DNA of 52,047 nt, from positions 1-52,047 of the forward strand of contig NZ_JABKKJ010000017.1 of NCBI RefSeq assembly GCF_013166515.1. Reading direction: 5' to 3'. The notes below the pieces were generated by a model. It was not told the origin of the DNA. It ran no database searches and was given only the letters and a program-made list of their open reading frames with translations. This document shows positions 7,716 to 15,613 of this stretch, one piece after another. Within the stretch, counting starts at the first letter, position 1; each line of letters opens with the position of its first letter. Position numbers and translations under genes: made by a program. The stretch comes from Xylanibacter caecicola (GTDB lineage Bacteria; Bacteroidota; Bacteroidia; Bacteroidales; Bacteroidaceae).

Positions 7716-7781
7716 AAACGCGTTGCCTTCTTGAGGGCTGCAGAAATTCCCGGCGACTCCTTCCGAGGCGCTGCAAAATTA
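7716..7781 (-). promoter_or_regulatory. Promoter and GC-rich leader of the SMR gene
   Basis: CAAAATTA at 7774-7781 is TAATTTTG on the minus strand. The predicted leader (about 7767 to 7710) is much more GC-rich than nearby non-coding DNA. It can form CTC-N5-GAG and GCC-N8-GGC hairpins and GCAG/CTGC closure, and ends in a T6 run just before the ATG, like an attenuator. I could not match it from memory to guanidine-I, -II or -III riboswitch consensus sequences. Confidence 0.4.
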
Positions 7782-7798
7782 CACATATTATTTCGTAA

Positions 7799-8023
7799 AA
7801 GGAGATTTTATAAGGAGATAAAAGAAGATAAGGGAAGATAAATGGAGATAAAAGACAAATGCCAGATTGCTTTTTCCAAAGCTATTGTCCTTTATCTTCT
7901 GTGGCTTTAGCCACATATCTTCCTCTATCTTCCTTTATCTCATTATAAGAATCTCCACATATCTTCCCCTATCTTCATTTATCTCCTTATAAAAATCTCC
8001 CCCCTATCTCCATTTTATTAAAA
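7799..8023. repeat. Polypurine/polypyrimidine hairpin repeat, copy 2
   Basis: The left arm of GGAGAT/AGATAA purine tracts (from 7799) matches the inverse right arm ending near 8023, with AAAAGACAAATGC and CTATTGTCCTTTATC near the centre and a GTGGC-TTTA-GCCAC mini-hairpin (about 7902-7914). This is the only one of the five copies placed between divergent genes. The rest of 7710-8153 holds only the SMR leader and the next promoter. Confidence 0.75.
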
Positions 8024-8047
8024 AACTTCATATTTTAAATCACTTTA

Positions 8048-8078
8048 TTGTGGTTTACAAACAGATTATATATCTTTG
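8048..8078 (+). promoter_or_regulatory. Promoter of the thioredoxin-TonB fusion gene
   Basis: TTG at 8048-8050, 20 nt, then TATCTTTG at 8071-8078. The leader to the ATG at 8154 is about 70 nt. Confidence 0.6.
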
Positions 8079-8153
8079 TATTTTTGAAGACAGATTACGA
8101 CGATTTGTCTTCACATCAACAGTTTTCATCTTATTTATATTATTATCCAAACT

Positions 8154-9074
8154 ATGAAAAAAATATTCTTATTCCTCACATTATCCATGTTCATTTCATT
8201 GTACTGCAACGCACAGGAAGATCTTGACAAGAAGTATGCCACCGACTTGCTGAAATACGGGGAGCAGGCACCGGACTTCATCATATCCAACGGCGACAGT
8301 CTTGCCGGCAAACAGCTAAGTTCGCTGAAGGGCAAGTTCGTGGTACTCGACTTCTGGGCATCATGGTGTCCGGGCTGCCGCAAGGACATACCCGAAATGA
8401 AGGAACTTCACAGGCGGTACTCTTCGGATATGGTGGCGTTCGTCAGCGTTTCATTCGACACAAACAAGGAGGTTTGGCAGAAATGTGTACGCAACAACGG
8501 GATGTCATGGATACACCACAGCGAGCTGAAACCATGGAAACAAACAGGTATATCCAAAGACTACCACATTAAATGGCTGCCGACGATGTATCTCCTCGAC
8601 ACAAAAGGCAAGGTGATATTCGGCACGGTGGATATCATGAAGCTGAAATATGCACTGGAAGTGTTAGATTCTGCCTCGTACAAGATGATGACAAGTCATG
8701 CTAACTCTGCCGTGTACGCACGTTATCCTAAAGGTTGGAAAGGCGTCGTAAACTTCATAAGCAACAGCCTGCAATATCCCGAACTTGCAAAAAGCATAAA
8801 GGCGGAGGGCGAAGTGCTTATGCACTTCACGATAAACCCGGACGGAAGCATCACCGACATTACGGCAACCGAATGCAAGATAAACAGCTACGACAAAGCA
8901 AGTCTGGAAAAATATCCTGCAAAACAGCAGAAAGACATATACAACGAGTGTATACGCCTGTTTGCAAAAGAGGGATACCGCGTAATAAAAAGCATGAAGA
9001 AATGGCTGCCTGACCATGACAACAATGCAAAGCAGATACAAATGCACCAAAAGATAATGTTCTCATTCTTCTGA
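8154..9074 (+). CDS. Exported TlpA-like thioredoxin fused to a TonB C-terminal domain
   Basis: This 306-residue protein has a signal peptide (1-20, cleavage CNA-QE). Residues 35-175 form a TlpA/ResA-like thioredoxin with active site W-C72-P-G-C75 and cis-proline P143, the type that reduces or exchanges disulfides in the periplasm. Residues 195-305 match a TonB C-terminal domain: 'NSLQYPELAKSIKAEGEV' , 'FTINPDGSITDI', and a final 'VIKSMKKWLPDHDN' segment. There is no membrane anchor or proline-rich spacer, so it is unlikely to energise receptors as TonB does; the domain may bind TonB-box-like peptides or another periplasmic partner. It is flanked on both sides by polypurine hairpin repeats. 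The fusion is read directly; function is inferred. Confidence 0.88.
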   Translation: MKKIFLFLTLSMFISLYCNAQEDLDKKYATDLLKYGEQAPDFIISNGDSLAGKQLSSLKGKFVVLDFWASWCPGCRKDIPEMKELHRRYSSDMVAFVSVSFDTNKEVWQKCVRNNGMSWIHHSELKPWKQTGISKDYHIKWLPTMYLLDTKGKVIFGTVDIMKLKYALEVLDSASYKMMTSHANSAVYARYPKGWKGVVNFISNSLQYPELAKSIKAEGEVLMHFTINPDGSITDITATECKINSYDKASLEKYPAKQQKDIYNECIRLFAKEGYRVIKSMKKWLPDHDNNAKQIQMHQKIMFSFF

Positions 9075-9111
9075 AACAACGGGAAGCAAAGAAGAAGATA
9101 AGGGAGATAAG

Positions 9112-9306
9112 GGAAGATAAAAGAAGATAGAGGGAGATATGTGGCTTGCGCCACAGGAGATAAGAGACAATAGAAGAAGGAGATAAAAGAAGATAAGGGA
9201 AGATAAATGGAGATAAAAGACAAATGCAACTGCTTTAGACAAGACCATTGTCTTTTATCTTCTGTGGCTTTAGCCACATATCTTCCTCTATCTCCTTTTA
9301 TCTTCC
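9112..9306. repeat. Polypurine/polypyrimidine hairpin repeat, copy 3
   Basis: Arms 9112-9172 and 9245-9306 are about 62 nt long and pair with only about eight mismatches. Each arm carries its own internal mini-hairpin (GTGGC-TTGC-GCCAC left, GTGGC-TTTA-GCCAC right). The centre repeats the AAAAGACAAATGC core. Confidence 0.8.
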
Positions 9307-9517
9307 TACTTATACACACATATAGCAACAACACTCACAAGTACAGGAAAGCATAAGAAACGCCTTATTTTATTACATAAATTAACAATGCCAAGTTCCG
9401 TTTTAACATGAAAAAGCCATGCTTCCCGAATATTTTCATCGCTCGCACGAAATATCCAAGTCTCATGAAGTTACCGACATTGAAAAATCACTTATATCTC
9501 TTCATGATAACATAAAA

Positions 9518-9680
9518 TATGCCTTATTCTGCAATATATGCCATATTACTATGCAAAATACGCCATATTACCCTGCAAAGTGGCATATATTACATCGTAA
9601 AACATGGCGTTTAACACGCTAAAGATGCCTATTTTACAAGGTAAAACAGCATGTTTTACATGCCAATCATGCCCGAAACC
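9518..9680. repeat. Degenerate 22-bp-period array, locus 1
   Basis: About seven units. From 9537 each unit is 22 nt and fits a loose pattern of (A/G)TGCC or its inverse, then ATATTAC/TTTAAC/TTTTAC, then TGCAAA or TGTAAA-like ends (unit starts about 9537, 9559, 9581, 9603, 9625, 9647); the first step is 19 nt. No coding sense. Three other loci share the period but not the sequence. Confidence 0.65.
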
Positions 9681-10188
9681 ATTATAAATATGCAGCAAAA
9701 CGTGGTTTTAAGGAGTTGAAAAAACAGGCGGAAAACATCTTCTACGTGTTAAAAAATGTAATTTATCGCACTGCGATTGCACATTACCCGAAGTTCTGTG
9801 CACAATTCATGCCTTTACAATATCCTTTTTAACAAAATTAATTGCACAAACATCTGCTTTTGTGCAGAGGCTTTTCTATTTTACAACATAATAAGTGAAG
9901 AAAACGAAGTCGTGGTTTTAACCTATGAAAACACAAATTAACATAGAAAGCAACAAATATGAAATGCCGTTTACAAAAGCTATTTGGACCATTGATTTGC
10001 CACCGGATTAATACCTGCATATCTAAACCGAAATATTAAAAATCATGTAATGTCCGTCACTCCATGTCTATTAAAAACATAAAAGTGCCGAACATTACAA
10101 TAAAAGCAACATTGCTCATGAGGCATGAGCAAAAGACATATTTTATTCCCCAGCCGTATTCTACCGCAACATTTGCCGACAAAACATA
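9681..10188. other. Non-coding stretch
   Basis: No credible gene. The only clear structure is a hairpin TGCACAAA/TTTGTGCA at 9843-9850 and 9859-9866. The rest is AT-rich DNA between convergent genes. Confidence 0.5.
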
Positions 10189-10845
10189 TTATAATACAAC
10201 TCCAGCCGTAACGGAAAAACCGGATGACGCCTTGACAATCTTGGCAAAATCGGTCAAGTCACGCTCATAACCAAGCCCAAGATAAAACCGACTTATTTCA
10301 AGTCCGGCACCTATATGCCATCCAAAAGAAACCGTCTTCATTCCTATACCGTCATCCGGAACACTATCCGCCCAATCCAATGTACCCCGCAGGTTCTTTG
10401 ATTTAACCTCAGTCCGTCCTACTATATTCCCCCTCATGTATAATCCCGAATATGGAGAGAGCCTGAGGTTTGTATTTGGTATCTGAAACCTGCAAGTAAG
10501 ATTGACCGGTACAAGCACCGAAAACAAGTGGTGTTTTAAATCCATATACTCATTCTCCTCGAAATCAACAAGGTCGTCCGTGCCCCAATTATAAGCGGCA
10601 CGGAGTCCGGTCTCCATGTATAAAGGAACGGTCTGACTTACAGGAATACCTATTGTCCACGCCAAAGCAATGCCGTCAAGCGAGACATCGTAATCAATAT
10701 ATTTGACATCGGCACTCTTTGAACTGTAAGACAACGACATTCTGTTATATAACTTATAAGCCGCTTCCTTGGCAGCAGACGGGTTCTGTGCGTGCGCGCA
10801 AATAACAACAAACATGAAAACAACTGCAAATATAGACTTTCTCAT
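10189..10845 (-). CDS. Small outer-membrane beta-barrel protein
   Basis: The 218-residue protein has a signal peptide (1-19, HA-Q) and an alternating amphipathic strand pattern to the last residue, ending in 'FSVTAGVVL', as in Bacteroidota porin-family beta-barrels (outer membrane protein beta-barrel domain, PF13568-like). Conserved-looking strand motifs include 'YMETGLRAAY', 'HLFSVLVPVNLTCRF' and 'GWHIGAGLEI'. An eight-stranded barrel is likely; ligand unknown. Its leader is long (promoter boxes at 11202-11209 and 11230-11237) and contains a five-helix palindrome at 10936-11054, as does the gene at 2672. Confidence 0.85.
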   Translation of the reverse strand: MRKSIFAVVFMFVVICAHAQNPSAAKEAAYKLYNRMSLSYSSKSADVKYIDYDVSLDGIALAWTIGIPVSQTVPLYMETGLRAAYNWGTDDLVDFEENEYMDLKHHLFSVLVPVNLTCRFQIPNTNLRLSPYSGLYMRGNIVGRTEVKSKNLRGTLDWADSVPDDGIGMKTVSFGWHIGAGLEISRFYLGLGYERDLTDFAKIVKASSGFSVTAGVVL

Positions 10846-10935
10846 TGTATAAAATATAATTAAATGTTAAGCAAATAAAAGTCCGACACCACGATAACAG
10901 ACAATAAAAAAGCGCGGACCAATAACTTCGTCTAC

Positions 10936-11054
10936 GCTTATCGAGGTATCGCCAAACACCATTGCCACATATACGAGTAAAAGCCCACGCCATAGGCGTG
11001 AGCATTAACTTTCACTCTTGTGGCTTATTTTTAATTTGGCGAATTTCGATAAGC
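10936..11054. other. Five-helix nested palindrome in the leader of the barrel gene
   Basis: Ordered arms are 10936-10944/11046-11054 (9 bp, GCTTATCGA), 10949-10956/11035-11042 (8 bp, TCGCCAAA/TTTGGCGA), 10964-10969/11019-11024 (6 bp), 10975-10978/11014-11017 (4 bp) and a central hairpin 10986-10991/10995-11000 (CACGCC-ATA-GGCGTG). Order, lengths and the CGCCAA and CACGC cores match the element at 2734-2859. It ends 90 nt before the ATG at 10845. Confidence 0.75.
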
Positions 11055-11201
11055 AAGAATATAAGCTAACGCTTCTTTATTTATATGTCTTTATATGACT
11101 GTTTATATCATAAGCTCTTTAATTTTAAGATTTGACATTACTTGAAATTATAAACTGTATCACTATAACAGACGTATCACCATACACTGTATGAATTGTT
11201 G

Positions 11202-11237
11202 CAAAAATACGAATTATCTGTGACAAGGGCAAAAATA
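11202..11237 (-). promoter_or_regulatory. Candidate -7 boxes for the barrel gene
   Basis: CAAAAATA at 11202-11209 and again at 11230-11237 read TAttTTTG on the minus strand. Either gives a leader of roughly 350 nt that includes the nested palindrome. Confidence 0.45.
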
Positions 11238-11256
11238 CTACAAATATCTTTATCTG

Positions 11257-11324
11257 TATCCGTAAACCAAAAGACCGCAACATGGGTATTGTTCCCTACG
11301 TTGCGGTCTTTTGGTTTACGGATA
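11257..11324 (-). terminator. Perfect 25-bp inverted repeat after the DUF3127 gene
   Basis: 11257-11281 pairs perfectly with 11300-11324 around an 18-nt loop. It lies 8 nt after the DUF3127 stop codon and contains a T4 run in the distal arm. Likely a transcription stop or 3' stabiliser. Confidence 0.7.
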
Positions 11325-11331
11325 AAATCAT

Positions 11332-11754
11332 TTAGAACGGCAGATCGTCCGCGCTGCTTTCCTCAGATGCCGGTGCAAACGGTGCAGCGGAAGCCTGTGC
11401 AGCAGGAGCACCGGGTGCCGGCGGAAAGGCTTCTGTGGCAGAAGGCTGTGGCGCCTGTGCGGCAGCCTGAGCCGCCATGGGGTCTATGCGCTCCACTTTC
11501 CATGCGTTTATACTGTTAAACCAGCGTCCGTTATACTCACGAGCGTCTATATCCACGCTTACGCGCAGTTCCTCGCCGCTCTGTATGTTCATGGTTGCAA
11601 GCCTGTCTGCCCCGAAAACCCTGAAACAACACTTGCGTGGATACTGCTCGTGCGTCTCTATTACAAACTCCTGCGACTTCCAGGCATTGCCTGTACGGGC
11701 AGAAACACCGCTCTGTTCCGGAAGAACCATGATTATCTTTCCTTCTATTTCCAT
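11332..11754 (-). CDS. DUF3127 OB-fold-like protein with an SSB-type C-terminal tip
   Basis: The 140-residue protein has an N-terminal DUF3127 domain (1-90; 'EIEGKIIMVLPEQSG', 'WKSQEFVIETHEQYP', 'CCFRVFGADR' and 'GRWFNSINAWKVERI'), whose strand pattern resembles an OB fold. An Ala/Pro-rich linker follows (92-130), and the chain ends in SSADDLPF. That layout (OB fold, flexible linker, acidic D-D-x-P-F tip) is the one used by single-stranded DNA-binding protein SSB to recruit repair and replication enzymes. It is divergent from dnaN and near a DnaQ-like exonuclease, fitting a DNA-metabolism role. Function in the family is not established; the SSB comparison is mine. Confidence 0.9.
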   Translation of the reverse strand: MEIEGKIIMVLPEQSGVSARTGNAWKSQEFVIETHEQYPRKCCFRVFGADRLATMNIQSGEELRVSVDIDAREYNGRWFNSINAWKVERIDPMAAQAAAQAPQPSATEAFPPAPGAPAAQASAAPFAPASEESSADDLPF

Positions 11755-11836
11755 ATTCTTGTTTTTATATCTCGATTTATACAGTCTGCGAAATTAATAA
11801 AATAGTTCTAAATTAAGGAACTTTCCACCTTGTTTT

Positions 11837-11867
11837 TTTGTATTACGATATGTTTTTTGTATTTTTG
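11837..11867 (+). promoter_or_regulatory. dnaN promoter
   Basis: TTTG at 11837-11840, 19 nt, then TATTTTTG at 11860-11867: a full consensus match. The leader is about 40 nt. Confidence 0.7.
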
Positions 11868-11912
11868 TAGCTGCATTTTGTATAAATAAAAACATATTAA
11901 AATAAACCACCT

Positions 11913-13037
11913 ATGAGACTAACACTGTCAAGCACGACTCTAAACAGCCGTCTTTCCACATTGTCTAAAGTTCTGAACAGCAAGAACTCACTGCCGATAT
12001 TGGACTGCTTCTTGTTTGAAATAAACAACAATATACTGACTATCACGGCATCGGACAGCGAGAATGTGATGAAATCGACCATGCAACTTGACGAATCGGA
12101 CGCCGACGGACAGTTCGCCATAAACAGCCACACCATACTCGACGCGGTAAAAGAACTGCCGGAGCAGCCACTGACACTCGACGTGGACACCGCAACAATG
12201 GCTGTAAAGGTTGTCTACCAGAACGGTGTGTACAACTTCACGGCACAAAACGCCGACGAATATCCACGCACACAGGAACTTCCGGCAAACGTAACAACGC
12301 TGACGCTTCCGGCAAACATACTGGCTAACAACATCACACGCTCGATATTCGCCACGGCAAACGAAGAGTTGCGCCCCGTGATGAACGGCATCTACTTCGA
12401 CCTGACGGCAGATGCGCTGGCAATCGTGGCAAGCGACGGGCACAAGTTGGTAAGAAACAAGAACTTCAATATAAAGAGCGAGACACCGGCGGCATTCATA
12501 TTGCCCAAGAAACCGGCAAACCTGCTGAAAAACGTGCTTGCAAAAGACGAGGGAGACGCCGTGATACGCTTTGACGACCGCAACGCGGAAATAACCTTCA
12601 ACGAGGGTTCGCTCGTATGCCGGCTTATAGAAGGGCGCTATCCAAACTACAACTCCGTGATACCGCAGAACAACCCGAACCACATGACGATAGACCGCAG
12701 GGTGCTTATAGGGGCACTGCGCCGCGTACTGCCGTTTGCAAGCGAGAGCAGCCAGCTTGTACGCCTGCACATCGAAACGGGCAAGCTCGAAATATCGTCG
12801 GAGGACATAGACTTCTACACAAGTGCAAAGGAAGAAATCGTATGCGACTATATCGGCAATCCGATGAGCATAGGGTTCAAGGGACCGTCACTGACAGACA
12901 TTCTGAACAACCTTGACAGCGAGGAAGTGACCATGGAGCTTGCCGACCCGAGCCGCCCATGTCTCATCATCCCGTCCGAACAGCCCGAGAACGAGGACAT
13001 ACTGATGCTCATAATGCCGATGTTGCTCAACGACTGA
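11913..13037 (+). CDS. dnaN: DNA polymerase III subunit beta (sliding clamp)
   Basis: The 374-residue length and fold pattern fit DnaN. Visible family segments are 'LPILDCFLFEI', 'LRPVMNGIYFDL' with 'DGHKLVR', 'IEGRYPNYNSVIP', and the C-terminal 'LIIPSEQPENEDILMLIMPML'. The protein dimerises into a ring that tethers polymerase to DNA. It is the first of a run dnaN - exonuclease - coaBC on the plus strand and faces the DUF3127 gene. A strong promoter is at 11837-11867, and a hairpin with a U-run follows at 13079-13114, so most transcripts probably end before the exonuclease. Confidence 0.98.
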   Translation: MRLTLSSTTLNSRLSTLSKVLNSKNSLPILDCFLFEINNNILTITASDSENVMKSTMQLDESDADGQFAINSHTILDAVKELPEQPLTLDVDTATMAVKVVYQNGVYNFTAQNADEYPRTQELPANVTTLTLPANILANNITRSIFATANEELRPVMNGIYFDLTADALAIVASDGHKLVRNKNFNIKSETPAAFILPKKPANLLKNVLAKDEGDAVIRFDDRNAEITFNEGSLVCRLIEGRYPNYNSVIPQNNPNHMTIDRRVLIGALRRVLPFASESSQLVRLHIETGKLEISSEDIDFYTSAKEEIVCDYIGNPMSIGFKGPSLTDILNNLDSEEVTMELADPSRPCLIIPSEQPENEDILMLIMPMLLND

Positions 13038-13078
13038 TTGCAGAACGTTCTTAAAGAAATAGAATATACATGAAAAAA

Positions 13079-13114
13079 GGGAGGCTGTGCGCAAAAACAC
13101 ATCCTCGCCTTTTT
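13079..13114 (+). terminator. Terminator after dnaN
   Basis: GGGAGGCTGTG pairs imperfectly with CACATCCTCGCC and is followed by TTTTT at 13110-13114. The remaining 167 nt to the next gene are AT-rich with no clear box. Confidence 0.6.
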
Positions 13115-13281
13115 ATTTATAAATACAGTAAAACAATTAAAGAAAAATAGATGTTCGAAATTAATTACTAAACAAATAACGTACGATATAATGGTAAAAT
13201 AAATAATAGCATCTACCGATTAATATATATACGTTTAATTTTGAACATCTACTTAACGGCAGAAACCGGTTATTTATCATT

Positions 13282-14142
13282 ATGAAACTAAACCTAACAA
13301 AACCCCTGATTGTCTTCGACCTGGAGACAACAGGGTTGGATCTTGTAAAAGACAGAGTAATCCAGATATCTTATATCAAAGCCAATCCCGACGGAACGGA
13401 AAAACGACAGAACCTCTTTGTAAACCCGGGCAAGCCCATACCGCAGGAAATAACAGAGCTTACGGGCATCTCAAACGATGACGTTAAGGGACAGCCTACA
13501 TTCAAGGAGCTGGCGGCAGGACTGGCAGAGGAGTTCAAGGGATGTGACTTTGCCGGCTTCAACTCCAACCACTTCGACATTCCGATGCTCGCCGAAGAGT
13601 TCCTGCGTGCCGGCATTGACTTTGATTTCAGCAGGTGCCGACTGATAGACGTGCAGACAATATTCCACAAAATGGAACGCCGCAATCTCGCTGCCGCATA
13701 CAAATTCTACTGCGGACGCAAGATGGAGGACGACTTTGAGGCGCACAGAGCCGACCAGGACACCGAGGCGACATACAGGGTGCTGCAAGCCGAACTGGAC
13801 ATGTATGCACCGGGAAAGCAGGAAGAACCGGAGCGGCAGCTGAACAACGACATGGACGAACTGGCTGAATTCTCGAAGACAAACAACAATGTTGACTTTG
13901 CAGGACGCATAGTATGGAAGGAAATGAAAGACGCTGCAGGCAATGTACTTACCGACAAGGACGGCAAGCCAAGACTTCAGGAGGCATTTAACTTCGGAAA
14001 ATACAAAGGTTGGAGCGTGGCGGAAGTGCTGAACCGCGACCCGGGCTACTTCAGTTGGATGCTCAGCAACGACTTTACCTACAACACCAAGCAGGTACTG
14101 ACACGCATCAGGCTGAAAGAATATACTAACAGGAAAGGCTAA
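13282..14142 (+). CDS. DnaQ-like DEDDh 3'-5' exonuclease
   Basis: The 286-residue protein has an N-terminal DEDDh exonuclease domain (8-175): 'FDLETTG' gives the first Asp-Glu pair, 'GFNSNHFDIPML' the second Asp, and 'AHRADQDTEAT' the His and last Asp. The C-terminal part carries 'FNFGKYKGWSVAEVL' and 'PGYFSWMLSNDF', a small domain found at the end of ExoX-like exonucleases. Such enzymes proofread or trim single-stranded 3' ends with two metal ions. It is often annotated as polymerase III epsilon in this group, but nothing here proves it is the replicative proofreader. coaBC starts 21 nt downstream. Confidence 0.93.
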   Translation: MKLNLTKPLIVFDLETTGLDLVKDRVIQISYIKANPDGTEKRQNLFVNPGKPIPQEITELTGISNDDVKGQPTFKELAAGLAEEFKGCDFAGFNSNHFDIPMLAEEFLRAGIDFDFSRCRLIDVQTIFHKMERRNLAAAYKFYCGRKMEDDFEAHRADQDTEATYRVLQAELDMYAPGKQEEPERQLNNDMDELAEFSKTNNNVDFAGRIVWKEMKDAAGNVLTDKDGKPRLQEAFNFGKYKGWSVAEVLNRDPGYFSWMLSNDFTYNTKQVLTRIRLKEYTNRKG

Positions 14143-14163
14143 GAAACATTATAAGACAGTCTT

Positions 14164-15363
14164 ATGCTAAAAGGAAAAAAGATAGTCTTAGGCATAACAG
14201 GCAGCATAGCTGCATACAAATCATGCCTCATAATACGCGAACTGATAAAGCGCGGGGCGGAAGTGCAAGTCGTAATCACACCGGCAGGCAAGGAGTTCAT
14301 CACTCCCATAACACTGTCTGCGCTGACCCATAAGCCCGTCATAAGCGAGTTTTTCTCACAACGCGACGGTACATGGAACTCGCATGTAGACCTCGGTCTT
14401 TGGGCAGACGCCATGCTCATAGCGCCATGTACGGCAAGTACAATAGGGAAAATGGCAGGCGGAGTGGCGGACAACATGCTCATAACGACTTATCTGTCGA
14501 TGAAAGCTCCGGTATTTGTTGCTCCGGCTATGGACCTCGACATGTTTGCACACCCGTCAACCCAGCAGAACCTGAAACGGCTTCAGGAATATGGAAACAT
14601 TATCATCGAACCGCAAAAGGGCTTTCTGGCAAGCGGACTTGAGGGAAAGGGGCGCATGGAAGAACCGGAGATTATCGCTGAAATACTGGAACATCATTTC
14701 GACAACAAACCGCAAGAACTGAAAGGAAAGAAAATAGTCATAACGGCAGGACCCACATACGAGAAGATAGACCCGGTGAGGTTTATAGGCAACTATTCAA
14801 GTGGAAAAATGGGCTTTGCCATTGCCGAGGAGTGTGCTGCACGCGGAGCGGACGTAAGACTCATAGCCGGTCCGGTAAGCATGAAGGCATCATCGCGCAT
14901 TAAAAGAACCGATGTGGAAAGCTGTGAGGAGATGTATAACGCGACAGTAGCCGAATTTAAGGATGCCGATGCGGCGATATTGTGTGCCGCCGTGGCTGAT
15001 TTCCGCCCCGAACACACGGAAGAGCAGAAAATAAAGCGTGGCAACGAGGACATGGTCATACGCCTTTCTCCGACACATGACATTGCCCGGCATCTTGGAA
15101 AAATAAAGAGACCCGACCAGCGACTCGTAGGTTTCGCCCTCGAAACAAATGACGAGGAAAGCAATGCACGCAAAAAACTTGAAAAGAAAAATCTGGACTT
15201 CATCGTGCTGAACTCCACACGCAACGAGGGAACGACATTCAGGAGCGACGACAACAAGATAACGATAATATCCAAAGACTCCGTGAAAGAATATGAAAAG
15301 AAGCCTAAAACGGAGGTTGCTGCGGATATTGTGGATGAACTTGTACGCAGGTTCTTGAATTGA
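14164..15363 (+). CDS. coaBC: Bifunctional phosphopantothenoylcysteine decarboxylase / phosphopantothenate-cysteine ligase
   Basis: The 399-residue protein has an N-terminal flavin decarboxylase (CoaC, 1-180; 'GITGSIAAYKS', 'PCTASTIGKMAGGVADN', 'APAMD') and a C-terminal ligase (CoaB, 190-399; 'VITAGPTYEKIDPVRFIGNYSSGKMG', 'AAVADFRP', 'LVGFALET'). It performs two consecutive steps of coenzyme A synthesis in the cytosol. The active-site 'PAMD' region and the substrate lid are intact. It follows the exonuclease by 21 nt and is the last gene of the run. In related genomes recN often follows; here the next region is a hairpin repeat and a convergent beta-lactamase. Confidence 0.97.
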   Translation: MLKGKKIVLGITGSIAAYKSCLIIRELIKRGAEVQVVITPAGKEFITPITLSALTHKPVISEFFSQRDGTWNSHVDLGLWADAMLIAPCTASTIGKMAGGVADNMLITTYLSMKAPVFVAPAMDLDMFAHPSTQQNLKRLQEYGNIIIEPQKGFLASGLEGKGRMEEPEIIAEILEHHFDNKPQELKGKKIVITAGPTYEKIDPVRFIGNYSSGKMGFAIAEECAARGADVRLIAGPVSMKASSRIKRTDVESCEEMYNATVAEFKDADAAILCAAVADFRPEHTEEQKIKRGNEDMVIRLSPTHDIARHLGKIKRPDQRLVGFALETNDEESNARKKLEKKNLDFIVLNSTRNEGTTFRSDDNKITIISKDSVKEYEKKPKTEVAADIVDELVRRFLN

Positions 15364-15389
15364 TTATTGCTTGGTAAGTTTGGCGACAT

Positions 15390-15593
15390 AAGAGAATAAA
15401 AAGTAGATAGAGGAAGATAGAAGCAGATATGTGGCTATGCCACGGAAGATAAAAGACAATAGTCTTAGAACAAGGACATCGCCTTTTATCTCATTCTCTT
15501 ATCTTCCTCTATCCTTTTATCTCCTGTTCACGCATTATAAAGCATACGTCTTTTATCTTCTTATTATCTCCCTTTATCTTCTTTTATCTACTA
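15390..15593. repeat. Polypurine/polypyrimidine hairpin repeat, copy 4
   Basis: Purine tracts (GAGAATAAAAAG, GTAGATAGAGGAAGATAG) on the left and pyrimidine tracts on the right, with a GTGGC-TAT-GCCAC mini-hairpin near 15431. The core is in the opposite orientation to the other copies (AAAAGACAATAGTC first). Placed between convergent coaBC and the beta-lactamase gene. Confidence 0.7.
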
Positions 15594-15613
15594 CTGACGG
15601 CTTTAAAACGACC

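Noticed and set aside
7710..7781. Known guanidine riboswitch
   Set aside because: Consensus parts of the ykkC (GGGUUCCG, ACUGGUCC) and of the paired ACGR-loop class are absent; kept only as an unknown leader.
9518..9680. CRISPR-like array
   Set aside because: No constant repeat and variable spacer separation; units are degenerate tandem copies.
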